From Ancylostoma caninum (Eukaryota > Nematoda > Chromadorea > Rhabditida > Ancylostomatidae), in contig JBAJFG010000344.1 of the NCBI GenBank assembly GCA_037903475.1, forward strand, positions 434,001 through 498,000: a stretch of DNA of 64,000 bases, read 5' to 3'. A model generated the notes under the pieces. The model did not search any database and was not told the DNA's origin. It was given only the letters and a program-made list of their open reading frames with translations. The translations under genes and the position numbers were made by a program. Numbering within the stretch: the first letter of the stretch is position 1; each line of letters opens with the position of its first letter. Of the stretch, positions 1 through 11,662 are shown in pieces.

Positions 1-121
1 TCGTCAGCTGCGCGACGCCGAGTCGGCCCCGCCGCCGCTGCGCCCTGGCCATGTGTCCCTTTTGAACTCTATGCAGGTCGCTTTTACCACTGTACACGTT
101 GCACAGTGCTGTCTGAGGTGA
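1..121. other. GC-rich window edge, possible terminal exon
   Basis: The first ~60 bases are much more GC-rich than the following 3 kb. On the plus strand one frame is open from base 2 to a TGA at 119-121, reading RQLRDAESAPPPLRPGHVSL and on to a 39-residue end, so it could be the 3' end of a gene that starts left of the window. The minus strand also has an ATG in a fair context (ACACATGGCC) that is open to the window edge, so direction cannot be decided. No family is recognised; it may also be a GC-rich promoter. Confidence 0.25.
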
Positions 122-1866
122 AATAGTGCAAAAGTCGATAAAATCAATCGATAGCTGTTACCATTGTGGGAATCGTTATCTTACCTTGAAAAAACGTCAT
201 CGACCTAGTTTATTATGTTATTATGAATTCACGTAGAGCCTACACGTAGGTAGCTATAAGAGGTTATTCCCTCATTTACGTCAATCAAGTTACCTTGACA
301 CAAATTGCGTCTACGGCCGTTGTGTCCATAAAGTGCAAAGTGCACCGTTGCAGAATTCTCTCTGGAAAATTTCTCACCGCCCTCCTCATTCATTGCAATG
401 ATTTTCCTGATTCATGTCTTATTCATTTTCCAAACTCATGCCTTATTTCCTTACCTGGGTGATGTCGCATCGAAAAAGACCTCTGTACTTCTTTCTTTTT
501 CATTGAAAATCTCACTTTTCTTCTGATTTCTAAGTTTTTACAGATTTTCATTCGCTTTTTACAATTAACGAGCTGACAAGATTGTGTAAATTTGCGACTT
601 GTTATGTTTCTGCAGAAAAAAACTGCTCCATCGCTCGTGAAAAATGCAAGCAGCTAATCATTTCTCTGCTACTCATCTCTGCAACTGTGGAGCTGAGAAA
701 TTACCGTAATCTCGTTAACTATTACCAAAAGACCAACAACCATAGAATTTTTGAGAGAATCCAACAACAACAACTACAGAATTTTTGAGAGAATCCAATC
801 AGTCTTCACTTTCCTTGATTCTCTACGTTGAAAAATTATTTTCATTTAGTAAATTGTTAATCTTCTGCCATTCCAAGCACGCAATTGTAGTGGTATCATA
901 TAAGAAATGCGAGAACTGTTCCCCGAGCCGCGCATTCATAAGCTTTGTTTTCCGGACCTTGTAAGCCACATTTTCCCACATCTTTTAACTGGATCTAGAA
1001 GGTACTGTTTCTGGAACTCTTATATAAATATAGTTCAGATCTGTGAGAAGTGCCACTCTTGGCTGGGGGTCAGTTCTCGCGTCATCATAACCTTTTTCAC
1101 ATTCCAAACTCACTTAGTAAGCTAGTTTTTATTGTTGCAATAGTTTTTCTGAGAAGCACAGAGATACCTGACCCATTTATCGCTTAAAGCTTAGCTTTCA
1201 CCATCAATACAAAGCCTGCAAGTCCATGGAACCACATTAGGAGCACCAATTCTAGGAATAACGCGGTCTTGTCAAGATGGCCGCTATTTGCTAAGCGTCT
1301 TAGTGCGTTAGGCTTTCATTGCAACGAAACATCAATCAGCTAGTCCAAATGAAGAGACACAATCGATTTCTCTGAATAGACATTTTATTTGAAATGATAT
1401 GATTAACAATTAGCTACTGGTTTTTTAGCTTTTTACAATATAAAAATTTGATCATTGATTGATAGGAACAGTTGCTAGGTACTATTGTGGGCTATGTATA
1501 ATGTAATAAAACTGAAGATTAGAAAAAGTGATTTCCCTTCTCCCTGAATGCTGTATGACTGCAAACATTCATAGCTACACTATAGCTACAGTGCAGACTT
1601 TCATAGCTACAGCTACAGTACAGCAGCAGGAAAAATAATAAAAATTCTTTTGAGGACGGAATCTTGGAAGGGGTAGAAAATATGTATATTGGTCACAGTG
1701 CTAAGGGACTCTTCCTTTAAAATGGGAAATTTTACAAAAATTATGCACAGATAATCTTTAATAATTTTGAATGTTCACAATTCTGACTCGCATTGGTAAG
1801 CATGCATCATTGAAAGCATAGGTAACCTCATACCCATGAGTTACCTCATTCCTCATACCCAGTTAC
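122..1866. other. AT-rich non-coding stretch
   Basis: No coding frame, tRNA or paired repeat was recognised. A 21-base direct duplication (GAATTTTTGAGAGAATCCAA core) occurs near 747 and 779, and 1565-1620 holds short repeats of 'catagctacagctaca'. It is probably intergenic DNA upstream of ferritin. Confidence 0.5.
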
Positions 1867-2112
1867 CAGTGGCGGACGCAGAAAGTGGGCGGAGGGGGGA
1901 GGCGTGGCAAAAAAAAACGAGGTTTCCGTCGGTGTGGAGGCTCAGAAGGAAAATAAAATTAATAAAAAAATACTAATTATAATAATAAATAACTGATAGC
2001 AGTTGTTCAAAAAATAATAATAAAAATTGACATTTGAAATAAACTAACACAAGATTTTTATTTGTTTTGTAAAGTAATTTCGAAAATTTGACGACCCATT
2101 CTCGGGAATTTT
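1867..2112 (+). mobile_element. hAT-like MITE, copy 1, right end degraded
   Basis: It begins with CAGTGGCGGACGCAGAAAGT followed by a G-rich run and an AT-rich body (aataataaataa), then 'gacccattctcggg', matching the complete copy at 47877-48134 in order and orientation. The right terminal CCGCCACTG is not visible, so the copy is truncated or diverged after about 2112. It carries no coding capacity. Confidence 0.7.
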
Positions 2113-2652
2113 CGCGTCTACTTTGAGCAGTCACATTGGTTAATCCAGCTCAGAATTAAAAATTGTGCTACCATATACTAAAAGTAATTGATCTTTGATC
2201 TCTCCATCCATCAATGAAAAAGTCGATAGCTGGCGGGAACGGCAAATCCCTGGGAGCCATGGGGCACTTGCCAGTCTTTTGCTATTGTCTGCTGTATAAC
2301 GTCTGCTAATCTCCCAAGTATGCTCGTGTTTTTCCAATCTTTTTTCTTGAATTCGGGATAATTCTCGGCTAAAGCTTACTAAAGCTGAAGCTTAAGCCTC
2401 TTCGCTACTTTTTCTTTTGTAACTGTGAAATACCTCAAATGTTTTCGTGCTTGTGGTACCAGAAGACCGTTCTAAGGGCTGTTCCGTCAAAAATACGTCT
2501 TTTCGTGTCAGTGCCCTTTTAGATAGCCATATGTCAACACTTATCTAATTGAGAAGACCAGCACTTTTTTTAGCGCTTAGCGTTATCATTTCCTAAGAAT
2601 CTGAGCAAAAAAAATCCTGCAAAATTGTCTAGGGTTGCGTGAGGTGAGACTT

Positions 2653-2835
2653 AGGCCCGAATGCTACATTGAGATTGCTCATGGTAAACGTGTTAACGCA
2701 CTTAAATTTACCCTTCACCTGGTACCAATCAACATGTTTACCCAGACGTGACGCCCCTATACCCTGCCATTACCCTTGGGTAATCATACACATGGCTATT
2801 AGATTACGCACTATTTCCATTGATGAATCCGGGCT
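2653..2835. repeat. GATTACCC palindromic repeat family, copy 1
   Basis: The segment opens with GGCCCGAATGC and closes with GATGAATCCGGGC, which are imperfect inverted ends. Inside are 'gagattgctcatggtaaacgtgttaacgc' and 'acccttgggtaatc', the same internal order as the copies at 43916, 48610 and 54631. It is probably a non-autonomous fold-back element; no target duplication could be assigned. Confidence 0.5.
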
Positions 2836-3840
2836 GTAGGGTGACAGGGTAAGGATCGAGGGAACAGCCTTTACAGCAGAGCGGGAAGAATTAAGAATCG
2901 TTGCAATAGTTTTTGTGTAGCTTGAGTACTATGTAAATTCGCAGCAAGCTCTGTTCATAAATATAGTGTCATCAGGTCCCGTGACGAAATCGTGCACTTG
3001 CGCTAGGGACGCCGAGCACGCCAGTTACTCTAGCTTCTCTGCACTCTACAAACCAATTTTTTGTCCATTTTATCTTCGCGAAAATAGTTAGATTTACAAT
3101 GACAGAATCTGCTTGTCTTTCTTCCACCCCATTACGTGCTTCGAAGACCAGACGAGCAGGGTAAGTGTAAGAGGGAAGAGACGCAGACATATGGGTCCAA
3201 AGAATGAAGTCATTCCAGTTAAAAACGGCTACTGCTTGGAATCAGTAAGAGTTTCGCTTTTATATTCTGCCAAAGAACTTGTCACCATGAGGTTTATCAT
3301 ACAGTCCTTTGACTGTATGACTGTCTGCGTCTCTTCAGGTGACATCATCTGTCGGCAGTACTTAGTCTGTCTCCGAAAGATGGGCAATGCTCTTGAAATA
3401 ATTTCATACCTGTTTTACTGGCTAATAAATAACCAACTGATTTGTAGAGCGGTAGAAAAATTGCAAATTTTCGAGATGTGCACTAACTTTCAAGCTCTCA
3501 GGCCTCATACTTACTCTTTTCTCTTCTTTCGTTACCTCGTATCCTACCGTGATGTTATCACTACCCTACTGTGCTGTTACTTGTCTACCTTTAAAAAAAA
3601 ACTCCTTGTCGGCCAAATTTTCCGCCTGTTATCAGTTTTGGCTGGACTCCGCCCATCGATGCGCACAGATTTAGCGATAACTAGATAACGTACTCCTAGT
3701 CGACAACCGCCTTCGAGCAGCTCTGCGGTTCGCTCTGCTTCTCTGCGCGCTCTCTCTCTCGCCTTCTCTCTCTGCTTCTGTTATATAAATAAAGATAATT
3801 TTGTACGTAATATATTGTTTTGATTGAGTTGATTGATTTT
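2836..3840. promoter_or_regulatory. Ferritin upstream region
   Basis: No gene is supported here; the 191-residue frame at 3113-3688 has no recognisable domain. The last 180 bases look promoter-like: AGATAA (WGATAR, the GATA-factor consensus used in nematode intestine) at 3683-3688, a CT-rich block of about 60 bases (3718-3778), and TATATAA just after it. CTGCGTCT words lie at 3178 (minus) and about 3325. Regulatory function is inference. Confidence 0.35.
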
Positions 3841-3843
3841 CAG
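3841..3843 (+). other. Probable spliced-leader acceptor of ferritin
   Basis: TGATTTTCAG ends at 3843, five bases before the ATG at 3849. A strong acceptor with no coding exon upstream and a 5-base leader is the usual arrangement of a trans-spliced nematode mRNA. An ordinary acceptor after a 5' UTR exon is the alternative. Confidence 0.55.
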
Positions 3844-3848
3844 ACATC

Positions 3849-6800
3849 ATGGAGTCGCAGGTGCGTATGAACTACTCGCAAGAAGTCGAGGCGGCTGTCA
3901 ATAAACAGGTTTGTCGGGCCGGATTGTATTTACTGTTACTATTTTGGTAGTAATGCGGGAAAAAATCGATGAAATGGGCATGAAAACATTGAGGCTGCCT
4001 CTTTGTAGAGGTATTGCTGTAAATAGTGAAGTTACTGTAGCTAATGAAACTGTAGCGTGACTTCACATGCGAATCGTTCCACAGTCGGGCGCGAGTAGCG
4101 CAGCTCCTTCTTCAACAAGAACTTCTCCTTTCAGCTGCTGTTTATTTGCGCAGATGTGGTAGATCTGCCCAAAAGTGAAAAAGTCTCCTACACAAGTGCA
4201 GAGTAGTTCAGTGGTCTGGATCCACTCGAAGGCGTCGCACCACCTGCGCGTCGCGTCTAACTGTCTGCGCATCCGCAAACTGCAGTGACATCATTGTTCA
4301 TGGAGACACGTCCGTGTGGGTCTAAACCTGTACCAGAGGTGTCTTCCATAGGTATTGATCGATCTCCTCTTCATATGTGCTCATACGCAGAGCTTCTAAG
4401 TCGCACATATTTCATCCAGTGGTCACGGCGTAATTGTTAGAACAAAGCATACATAATCCGATCGAGGTCGCAATCAATACACATATTTTGTGCATGCCAT
4501 TTATGTACAGCAGCAACTGCAGAAATTCTTGAAAGATATGCTTTTTAGCAGCACCGTGCAAAAAGGACTTCCAAGCCAAATTCTGAAATTAGGAACCTTA
4601 ATCCCTCCTTACAGTACCGTACGGTAATTTTGTCTGTTCAGGCTAACATTGAACTGTATGCCTCGTATGTCTACCTCTCGATGTCGATGTATTTCGATCG
4701 TGATGACGTGGCACTGCCAAATATTGCCAAGTAAGTTACAGTTTCATTAATTTCACTGCAAGGAAGATCACGGGAGACACAGTTGGAGATGAGGACACAA
4801 ATTCAGGATTGGGAAAGCAGACACAAGTTCAGGGTTAGAGACGCAGACACATTTGCCCTTGTTGGGCCACATATAGACTGGAGCAAACAGAGCAAATTTT
4901 CGTTGCAATAGGGTTCTCGGAAGCTTCTTGGCCAAATATTTCACTTTTTATCTCTGCGTCTTCCCTCCGCGCACGATCTCTCATGCTTGCTCTGCACGTC
5001 TGGATTCTATTCTGTGAATATTCACACTGCGTCTCCGTCCTCCGACTGATGTTAAAGAAGCGAGCGGGCTGGAAACCAGTGGTCAATTTTCACTGACCGT
5101 GAGAGTAATCAAGACAAAATGGAGATATTCCAGTGGACCCCGAGTTCTATGAGTACTCACTCTGCGTCTCCGACCCCCAATGATTGCTAGAGAAGCAGAG
5201 TTTCGCTGTGTATTAGGCTTCCCATGGCCAAAGAAATGCTTTATAAGCCTATTTCAGAGCCTTTCATAAGATTTCTTCCTTCCAAACTTCGTATTCTCCA
5301 AAAGAATTCCTAGACAGAATGGCTCCGTTTCTTCTCAGAAAGGAAGTGGGTAGGGGGGGGGGGGCAGAGTGCAGACATGCAGAGTGTCTATACCTCACAG
5401 CCTGCGTCCTGCACTCTGCGTCTATGACGTCGTTGATTACTGGGAAAAATCGGCGCAGATAGTTGCCTTATCAGCAAGCTAGCAATGATGCAATGTTTTT
5501 TGTTGGACCAAAGGACGAAAATTTCTGGGAGCTACCGATAGCTGTTATCGATCGATCGATAAAGTGTCCTGCATTGGGAGACTAAGCCATAATTCGCCAA
5601 ATTATGTATGGGAATATAAATAAGAGGATCATAAAGCAAATTTCTTCGGAATGTGAGGTTTTCTGCATTAGTGGACGTGGTAAAACTGTTGGTTCATGAG
5701 TCACGTTTTAGTCCACCAATTAGAGCACTTGTAGTGAGATTAGCTGACCAATCAGAGGACGGCCATTTTTACCATTTCGAATTTACGCCAAATTCATGGC
5801 ATATGAATGCTGATTTCCTTGGTGAAACTACCACTTTCCAGATCCTCTGCGCCTCTAACCAATCCCCCCCCCCCCACTGACCGCGCTCTAGCGAAAGCAA
5901 GAGTATTGATTGATATCGATTTCAGGTGGTTCCGCAAGCAATCCGATGAGGAGCGTGAACACGCCATCAAACTGATGCACTTCCAGAACTCTCGTGGAGG
6001 CCGCGTCATTATGCAAGCAGTGAACAAACCCGAGAAGGACGAGTGGGGAAGCGCACTGGAAGCTTTCCAGGTGAGGCATAGCGCTAGTAGCTGAACAGGA
6101 TCCTTGATAAATCTTTTAAGCTATTATGAGAAAATTTTTAGTAAAAAAATTCAATTTTTTGCTGCTTTATGTAGGGCTAGTACCGATTCAATATGGTGCG
6201 TAATTGAATTCAAGCTGGCTAGCCATCTGCGTCTCTCACCCAGAGAAAATCAATATGTAGCCTAGGGATTGAGCGTGTTCAAACCTGTTAGAACATTTTC
6301 GTGTGGAGTGTGTTCAAATGCTGCTGTGCCTGTAGCTTTGATACATATCGATTGTGGGCGGGCTGTAGATGCGTCACGGCCAATCCCAATCAATATTTAT
6401 CAAAATCGATACCGCCGGCCCGACACCAGTATTGAGTGCCTCACCTGATATGAAGTATATTTGCAACTAACAAGGCATTTTAAAAGCATTATTGCACACA
6501 CCAAGGCATTTTAAAAGCATTATTGCACAATTCAGCGATATATTGTCCGCCTATTAGCGACAACTTGCTGTTTTCAGGCAGCCCTTGCGCTGGAGAAGTT
6601 CAACAACAAGTGTCTGTTGGAGCTGCACGCAAAGGCAAGCGCCAGCAATGACCCGCACATGAGCGACTTCCTTGAGTCGAAGTTCCTGGATGAACAGGTG
6701 GGCGGGGCTTACCCGACATTCTTATCAGTGCCCATTCATTCATTATTTATTGATACTTGTTGTAGGTGGAGTCGATCGAACAGATCGGCAAATTTGTCAC

Positions 6801-6867
6801 TAACCTCAAGCGACTCGGACCTGGAATGGGAGAGTACGTGTTCGACAAGGAAAACTTTGATCACTAG
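3849..6867 (+). CDS. ftn: Ferritin heavy chain, five exons
   Basis: Ferritin stores iron as a 24-subunit shell; the heavy-type chain oxidises Fe(II). Exons: 3849-3908, 4642-4730, 5926-6070, 6578-6697, 6766-6867 (stop TAG); all junctions are GT-AG and phases agree, giving 171 aa, the normal family length. The start [20 protein letters not shown] fits the family. Ferroxidase ligands are all present by alignment with vertebrate H chain: E24, Y31, E58, E59, H62, E104 and Q138. There is no signal peptide, so it is cytosolic. No iron-responsive element fits in the short leader, as in C. elegans, where ferritin is controlled by transcription. Intron 2 contains a 12-base G run (5353-5364) and a 12-base C run (5864-5875). 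Intron 3 has a 31-bp-period duplication (6471-6529). The paralogue (ftn-1 or ftn-2 type) cannot be decided. Confidence 0.96.
6471..6529. repeat. Tandem duplication in ferritin intron 3
   Basis: A unit beginning CAAGGCATTTTAAAAGCATT occurs at 6471 and again at 6502 (31-base period) with identical sequence through 'attgcaca'. It sits about 50 bases before the exon 4 acceptor at 6577 and looks like a recent slip duplication. Confidence 0.85.
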
Positions 6868-6986
6868 ATTATCGACTGATAACAAACGTTTTACCGTGAT
6901 AACATCATTTCCAGCATCCATTTATTGACTTTGCTCTTAATACTCTTCGAATTAATGTAATGTACAGTACCAATTGCATGTCTACT

Positions 6987-6992
6987 AATAAA
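6987..6992 (+). terminator. ftn: Ferritin polyadenylation signal
   Basis: AATAAA lies 120 bases after the ferritin stop codon and is the first canonical hexamer on that strand. The distance suits a short nematode 3' UTR. Confidence 0.6.
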
Positions 6993-7708
6993 ACGATTAA
7001 CAAATATGGACCTGAAAAGATTTTCCTTTTTCAGAAATTTGGTATGTGGAGCAGGACATCCATGTTGTCAATGTTGTACAAAAATGGAAAAAATGGCAAT
7101 CTAAATGTTTGGAACGCACGGAGGCGAATTTTCTTGCATTAGGCGTATTTTGGATAGGATATTAGAAATTCTTAGAAAGGGATACTAGAGGTGGTAAAAT
7201 AAAAGTTGTGTGGAACAGTTGTTTGTGGTCCTGAATGGATAACTGGCTATCCTGCCATGGCCATCCTGTCGAAAAATACAGGAGACTCCAGCGTGGTTCT
7301 CAGACATGCTACAGAAGATACAGTGGCTGTCAATCATTTTTGGATCGCAGAATACCGCCAATCAGCGGACCAGCTCGATGCTGGGCTTGTTGGGTTTCGT
7401 CGATACATATTGTTTTGCTTATGTTCGAAGCCACAACAAACCAATCGTTTCGGAACGGAAGCAAAGACACAGAGTAAATGATTGAAAACGTGAATAAAAC
7501 ATCACTAGCGATAAAGACAGTCTAGCTTCGCGCGTAGGTGGTGCGGGACGGCAAACCAGGTGGCAAACCATTTTCCCATGCACTCTAACTGCCTGCTCAT
7601 CCACACTTTTCGTAGATATCCCCGCTCTCGTCCGATCCTGTTATTGCCGACTAAACAATGAGATACTTTGAAAAGCAAACCTCCGATTTCAAAAATGGCC
7701 AGAGAATC
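6993..7708. other. Spacer between ferritin and mariner
   Basis: No convincing gene. Frames at 7206-7481 are short, overlap each other and match no family I recognise. The region probably contains ferritin 3' flank and degraded repeats. Confidence 0.4.
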
Positions 7709-7710
7709 TA

Positions 7711-8994
7711 TTGGGTTGTTCGGAAAGTAATTGGGCTTTTCGAAAACAATTTTTTCAAACGCTAGCTCAGGAAGGTTTTTGCTGTTATTATTTGTTTTCA
7801 TTCGATATATATTGAGAGGACGTGTTTGTGTTTCTGTTTGGAGAAAGTGCGCAGATTTCATTTCCATTTGCATTTTTATGATCAATTTGAACATGGAGTG
7901 TCAGAAGGAGCATTTTCGGCACATTTTGCTTTTTTACTTCCATAGTGGCAAAAGAGCTGCTGATGTTTTCCACGATATATGTAAAACATACGGTGTTAAT
8001 GCCTTATCACAGAGCACATGTGACAATTGGTTCGCAAAATTCCGTTCCGGCAATTTTTCACTTCAAGATGAACAACGTTCTGGTCGGCCAGTAGGCGTTG
8101 ATGATGATCAGTTGATGGCATTAATCGAAGCCAACCGTCATGTAACCGTACGAGAGCTTGCTGAGAAGACCAACGCATCCATTGGAACAGTTCACGAGCA
8201 TGTCAAAAAACTTGGACTAGTAAAAAAGCTAGATGTTTGGGTGCCACATGAGTTGAAGGAAATTCACTTGACGCAGCGAGTTAGTATCTGTGATTTGCAC
8301 TTGAAACGCAATGAAGACGACCCATTTTTGAAGCGAATAGTAACTGGTGATGAAAAATGGATTGTCTACAATAATGCTACTCGCAAACGATCATGGTCAA
8401 AACCGGATGAACCTGCTCAAACGATGTCCAAAGCTCATCTCCATCAAAAGAAGGTTATGCTATCAGTTTGGTGGGACTACAAAGGTGTAATATATTTTGA
8501 GGTGCTCCCAAGAAACCAGAATGTCAACTCGGACCTCTACTGTCAGCAACTGATGAAATTAGATGAGGCAATTAAAAAAACCGGCCAGAATTAGCGAATC
8601 GCAAAGGAGTAGTTTTCCACCAAGACAATGCAAGACCTCATACATCTTTGGCGTCTCGGCAAAAATTATTGGAGCTTGGTTGGGAATTGATGTTGCATCC
8701 ACCATATAGCCCTGATCTCGCGCCATCCGATTACCATTTGTTTAGATCGTTGCAGAACTATTTGAATGGGAAAACATTTAGCGATGATCAGGATATCAAA
8801 TCTCATCTAGCCCAGTTTTTTGCCGAAAAAGACCAGAAGTTCTATGAGAGGGGAATTATGAAATTGCCAGAAAGATGGCGAAAGACAATCGAACAAAACG
8901 GAAAATATATCATTGACTAATGTTTTTTCATTGTGAGAAAATAAACTTTTTTCTGAAACCCCTAAAAATCCCAATTACTTTCCGAACAACCCAA
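7711..8994 (+). mobile_element. Full-length mariner element (bandit-like)
   Basis: The element is 1284 bp and ends in perfect 25-bp terminal inverted repeats starting TTGGGTTGTTCGGAAAGTAA (7711-7735 and 8970-8994). It is flanked by TA on both sides (7709-7710 and 8995-8996), the mariner target duplication. One transposase frame occupies most of it. Size, single 342-codon frame and sequence type match the bandit mariner described from the dog hookworm Ancylostoma caninum; that assignment is from memory and needs a search. Identical ends imply recent insertion, in the gap downstream of ferritin. Confidence 0.93.
7893..8920 (+). pseudogene. Mariner transposase, one frameshift
   Basis: This enzyme cuts and pastes the surrounding element. 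ATG is at 7893. The N-terminal helix-turn-helix half is intact (SQSTCDNWFAKFRSGNFSL; RSGRP linker; VRELAEKTNASIGTVHEHVK). The first catalytic Asp is in TGDEKW (residue 153). After LDEAIKKTGQN the frame stops at TAG 8592-8594. The continuation is one frame over (RKGVVFHQDNARPHTS to the stop at 8918-8920), with the second Asp at 8624 and the third in LAPSD at 8729, spaced 34 residues apart, the mariner DD34D signature. The break falls at a 7-A run (8574-8580) and amounts to one missing base; correcting for it the length is 342 codons. It may be a true mutation or a homopolymer error; no other damage is visible. Confidence 0.92.
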
Positions 8995-8996
8995 TA

Positions 8997-9325
8997 TTAA
9001 GCGTCCTCACACAAACTCTCACCTGATTGGTAGAAGACGTGAAAGGAAAAGAAAAAAAAAGAAAGCACTTCCTAACTCACGCATGAGTTGCACTGGGGAG
9101 GGTGACTATTCATACGAAAAGTAATTAACGAGGTCGTCTCGCACCTCGCTCGCACCTTGTCAAGAGCCAGCTGATTTCCCTCTTAAATATACCCAAATCG
9201 ACTATTCTGATTAGCTTGATCCCTAAATGAGTGCGACTAGCCATTTCACAGGCCTAGAAGAGGCTAGAATTTTGCTACAAAAACTCGTGTGCTCATTTTC
9301 AAGCGCTCAAACTCTAGTGACAGTC
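8997..9325. other. Short spacer after mariner
   Basis: Contains a purine run (gaaaaaaaagaaagc near 9050) and no recognisable gene or repeat. Confidence 0.4.
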
Positions 9326-10101
9326 AGAGTACTCTAGAAGCCACTGTCTCCCTGACTGACATTATTAAAATCCACCGTATGCGCGCGCGTTGCGGGAAGG
9401 CGGCTGGCCCGGATCCCTCTGGCGCTGGGACAATGACTTTTTTCAGTAGTATGCAACTATTTTACCCTCATATTTCTCTTCCCTTCACTAGTATTTAACT
9501 GATAAGCACTGCACGGATAGTTCTGCCTCAAAAATTTAAAAATCACTGTTCCCGACCGAGCTAAAGGGGTTATTTGATGCACAGATTACGAAAATCATAC
9601 TCATTTTGCAACGTAGCCCCATACTTGTAGGGTTGTGGTGGACATGCGGTAGAAACGACGCCTCAGAAAAATATTTGAAACAGTTGCTTCATTTGACATG
9701 ATTATCACGAGTACTAGCTCTATTTAGCAAGTATTTGTCCATTTCCTTACAAAGTCAGTGCTCCGCTTCGTAACAGCGACACCGCCGTAACTGCACAAAC
9801 TGGGCTCATGGTACAGAATGAACATGATTTTCGTGATCAGCATATCGAGTAACTCTTGGAGGCGAAATTTGGACAGTATTCTCGGAACTTCTGAGACGGA
9901 ACTAGCGAACTAACTAAATAGTGCCTACTAATTGAATACTAGTAAAAGATAGAAGAATATAAAGGTGCAATAGTGGAACAATAGTGAAAAGAAGCCATTG
10001 TCTTCACGCTAGGAGGGATTCGGGCCGGGGTCCAGCAACGTGCGCGCATACGGTGGATTTTAATAATGCCAGTCAGGGAGACAGTGGCTTCTGAGTACTC
10101 T
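9326..10101. mobile_element. Fold-back element with ~170-bp inverted arms
   Basis: The left arm (about 9326-9500) and right arm (about 9931-10101) are imperfect reverse complements. Shared blocks include AGAGTACTC, AGAAGCCACTGTCTCCCTGA, CATTATTAAAATCCACCGTA and TATGCGCGC. They flank an unrelated ~430-bp centre without a frame. This is the architecture of a fold-back or long-TIR MITE. Target duplications were not identified. Confidence 0.75.
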
Positions 10102-10124
10102 TCATCTGATGCGCGGCACTTATA

Positions 10125-10287
10125 CAGGGTGTTTTTCCGGGAGTAAAATCGGTGCAATTGCGGACCCAGTACAAAGGCTACGTGCGAATTGCTGGAATCT
10201 CCGCTTTCACGTGGTCTTTCGACTGAGAATTTGATCTATTGGAATGGATCAGATCGCGCGCGATTTTACTCCCGGAAAAACACACTG
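10125..10287. mobile_element. 163-bp Tc1-type MITE
   Basis: The ends are inverted repeats: CAGGGTGTTTTTCCGGGAGT at the left and, reading inward on the other strand, CAGTGTGTTTTTCCGGGAGT at the right, continuing through AAAATCG. TA flanks both ends (10123-10124, 10288-10289). CAGTG-type ends with TA duplication are typical of Tc1-related elements. It is too short to code. Confidence 0.8.
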
Positions 10288-10453
10288 TAGATATTTTTCC
10301 AGTGCTCAGAACAATTTCTAGGTCCATCTCACAGGTTTCTCCTTTAATAAAGTGAAAAGGGAAGATGGAGTTAGAGTTTCCCATGGAATGCTTGCTAATA
10401 TATCAAGCAAATCAAGCAAAACAAAAAAAAACTTCAAAAAACCTCTTAAATTA

Positions 10454-10651
10454 CAGGAAGCTCCAAATGTCCGCAGTCAAGAGGGACGTGGCCACGACGC
10501 GGCTTTAGGCAGAGACACAGGCGCTCGGCATGCTGCCCCTGGTTGGCTGCAGAGTCAGAGAAGCCAGAGGCAGCATAGAGAGCGCCTGTGTCCGATCAAG
10601 GAGCCGCGCCGTGGCCACGCCCTCTTGACTGCGGACATTTGGAGCTTCCTG
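10454..10651. mobile_element. 198-bp near-perfect hairpin MITE
   Basis: The ends CAGGAAGCTCCAAATGTCCG and its complement are flanked by TA (10452-10453, 10652-10653). Pairing continues inward almost to the middle: CAGTCAAGAGGG, CGTGGCCACG, then CACAGGCGCTC, ATGCTGCC and CTGG against their complements. The transcript would fold into a single hairpin with arms of roughly 90 bases. No coding capacity. Confidence 0.85.
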
Positions 10652-11040
10652 TAAGTGAAATGTGACGATGAGTTATTCTAGGAGTCAGTATTTGGCAGGG
10701 TGACTGAGGATTGTTCAAGTAGCCTGCGAGTGATCAGTATAGTCAAAAATCATGAGTTCTATGTCTATCGAAACCGCGGCATGCGGCAAAATTTCAAATG
10801 GGAAGCAAACGGAAACAGTATCCAAGGAATTTCATCCGAATTTACAAAAATGCCTTCAGCGACCAAAGGCAAAGTTGGGCACTGCATTTTGCAGGAAATA
10901 TTTCTCCCAGCTCTGCTACAAACATTCCGAAAGACTGAGAACACAGCCGAAACTGAAGCAGGAAACATTAAAGGACCGGTGCGAATCGCGCTCCACGGCG
11001 AGTCGAGCACCGTATTCGCACTACGTCGGAGCGGTGGTAT

Positions 11041-11074
11041 TGCACAATCTGACGGGGATCCGTCAGATTGTGCA
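11041..11074. repeat. Perfect 15-bp-arm hairpin with a third copy
   Basis: TGCACAATCTGACGG, a 4-base loop (GGAT), then the exact complement. A third copy of the arm (GTCAGATTGTGTAA) lies near 11117. It resembles a fold-back tip; as a terminator-like hairpin it has no T run. Confidence 0.7.
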
Positions 11075-11662
11075 TGCTTTTCGGTTCTCTCTGTGTAGTT
11101 CTAGTACTGAAGAGGCGTCAGATTGTGTAAGGCTTGTTTTTGCACTTTTGGAAAGTATAAAATGTCGTATCTTGGAGAGAAGGAGTTATTTCTATACTTT
11201 GGCGTGACTCTTTTGATATCTTGGGTATTCCTTGTGCATTATTTAACATTGTTCTTAGACTTTCTCTTGTTCTTGTGGTTTGATAAAACTATCTGGGGAA
11301 GGTTTTATATTGATAGATTTATAAAATCCAATTGTAATCCATATATAGCGATCTAAATAGCTATACTAGGACCCTATTTTTTGCAGTAATCCTAGTTTTC
11401 GTGTATTTATTGTATACTGTTGGGATTGATCGCTGTTGATGTGAAGCACTCTTCTTTTGGTTCATAGATGATTCTAGATCGGCTGATTTGGTTTGTTCAT
11501 TTCGTGAACTTTTTAACGTCAAACTTCACGTCAAGTTTAATAGATCTGTGACAAAAGTAGATCGGAATGAAGCCCATAAATGCTTCGTCGCTGGGGGGCT
11601 GCAGGGTTATACAAAATGCAAAACCATCTTTTCGGTTCCATTGGGGCAATTCTCAAGGTTAA

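Noticed and set aside
3113..3688. 191-residue open frame upstream of ferritin
   Set aside because: No domain, no splice or start context, composition like surrounding non-coding DNA; it overlaps the likely ferritin promoter.
3700..3848. Iron-responsive element before ferritin
   Set aside because: No CAGTG loop with flanking stem was found, and the likely trans-spliced leader is only five bases long; nematode ferritins are not known to use one.
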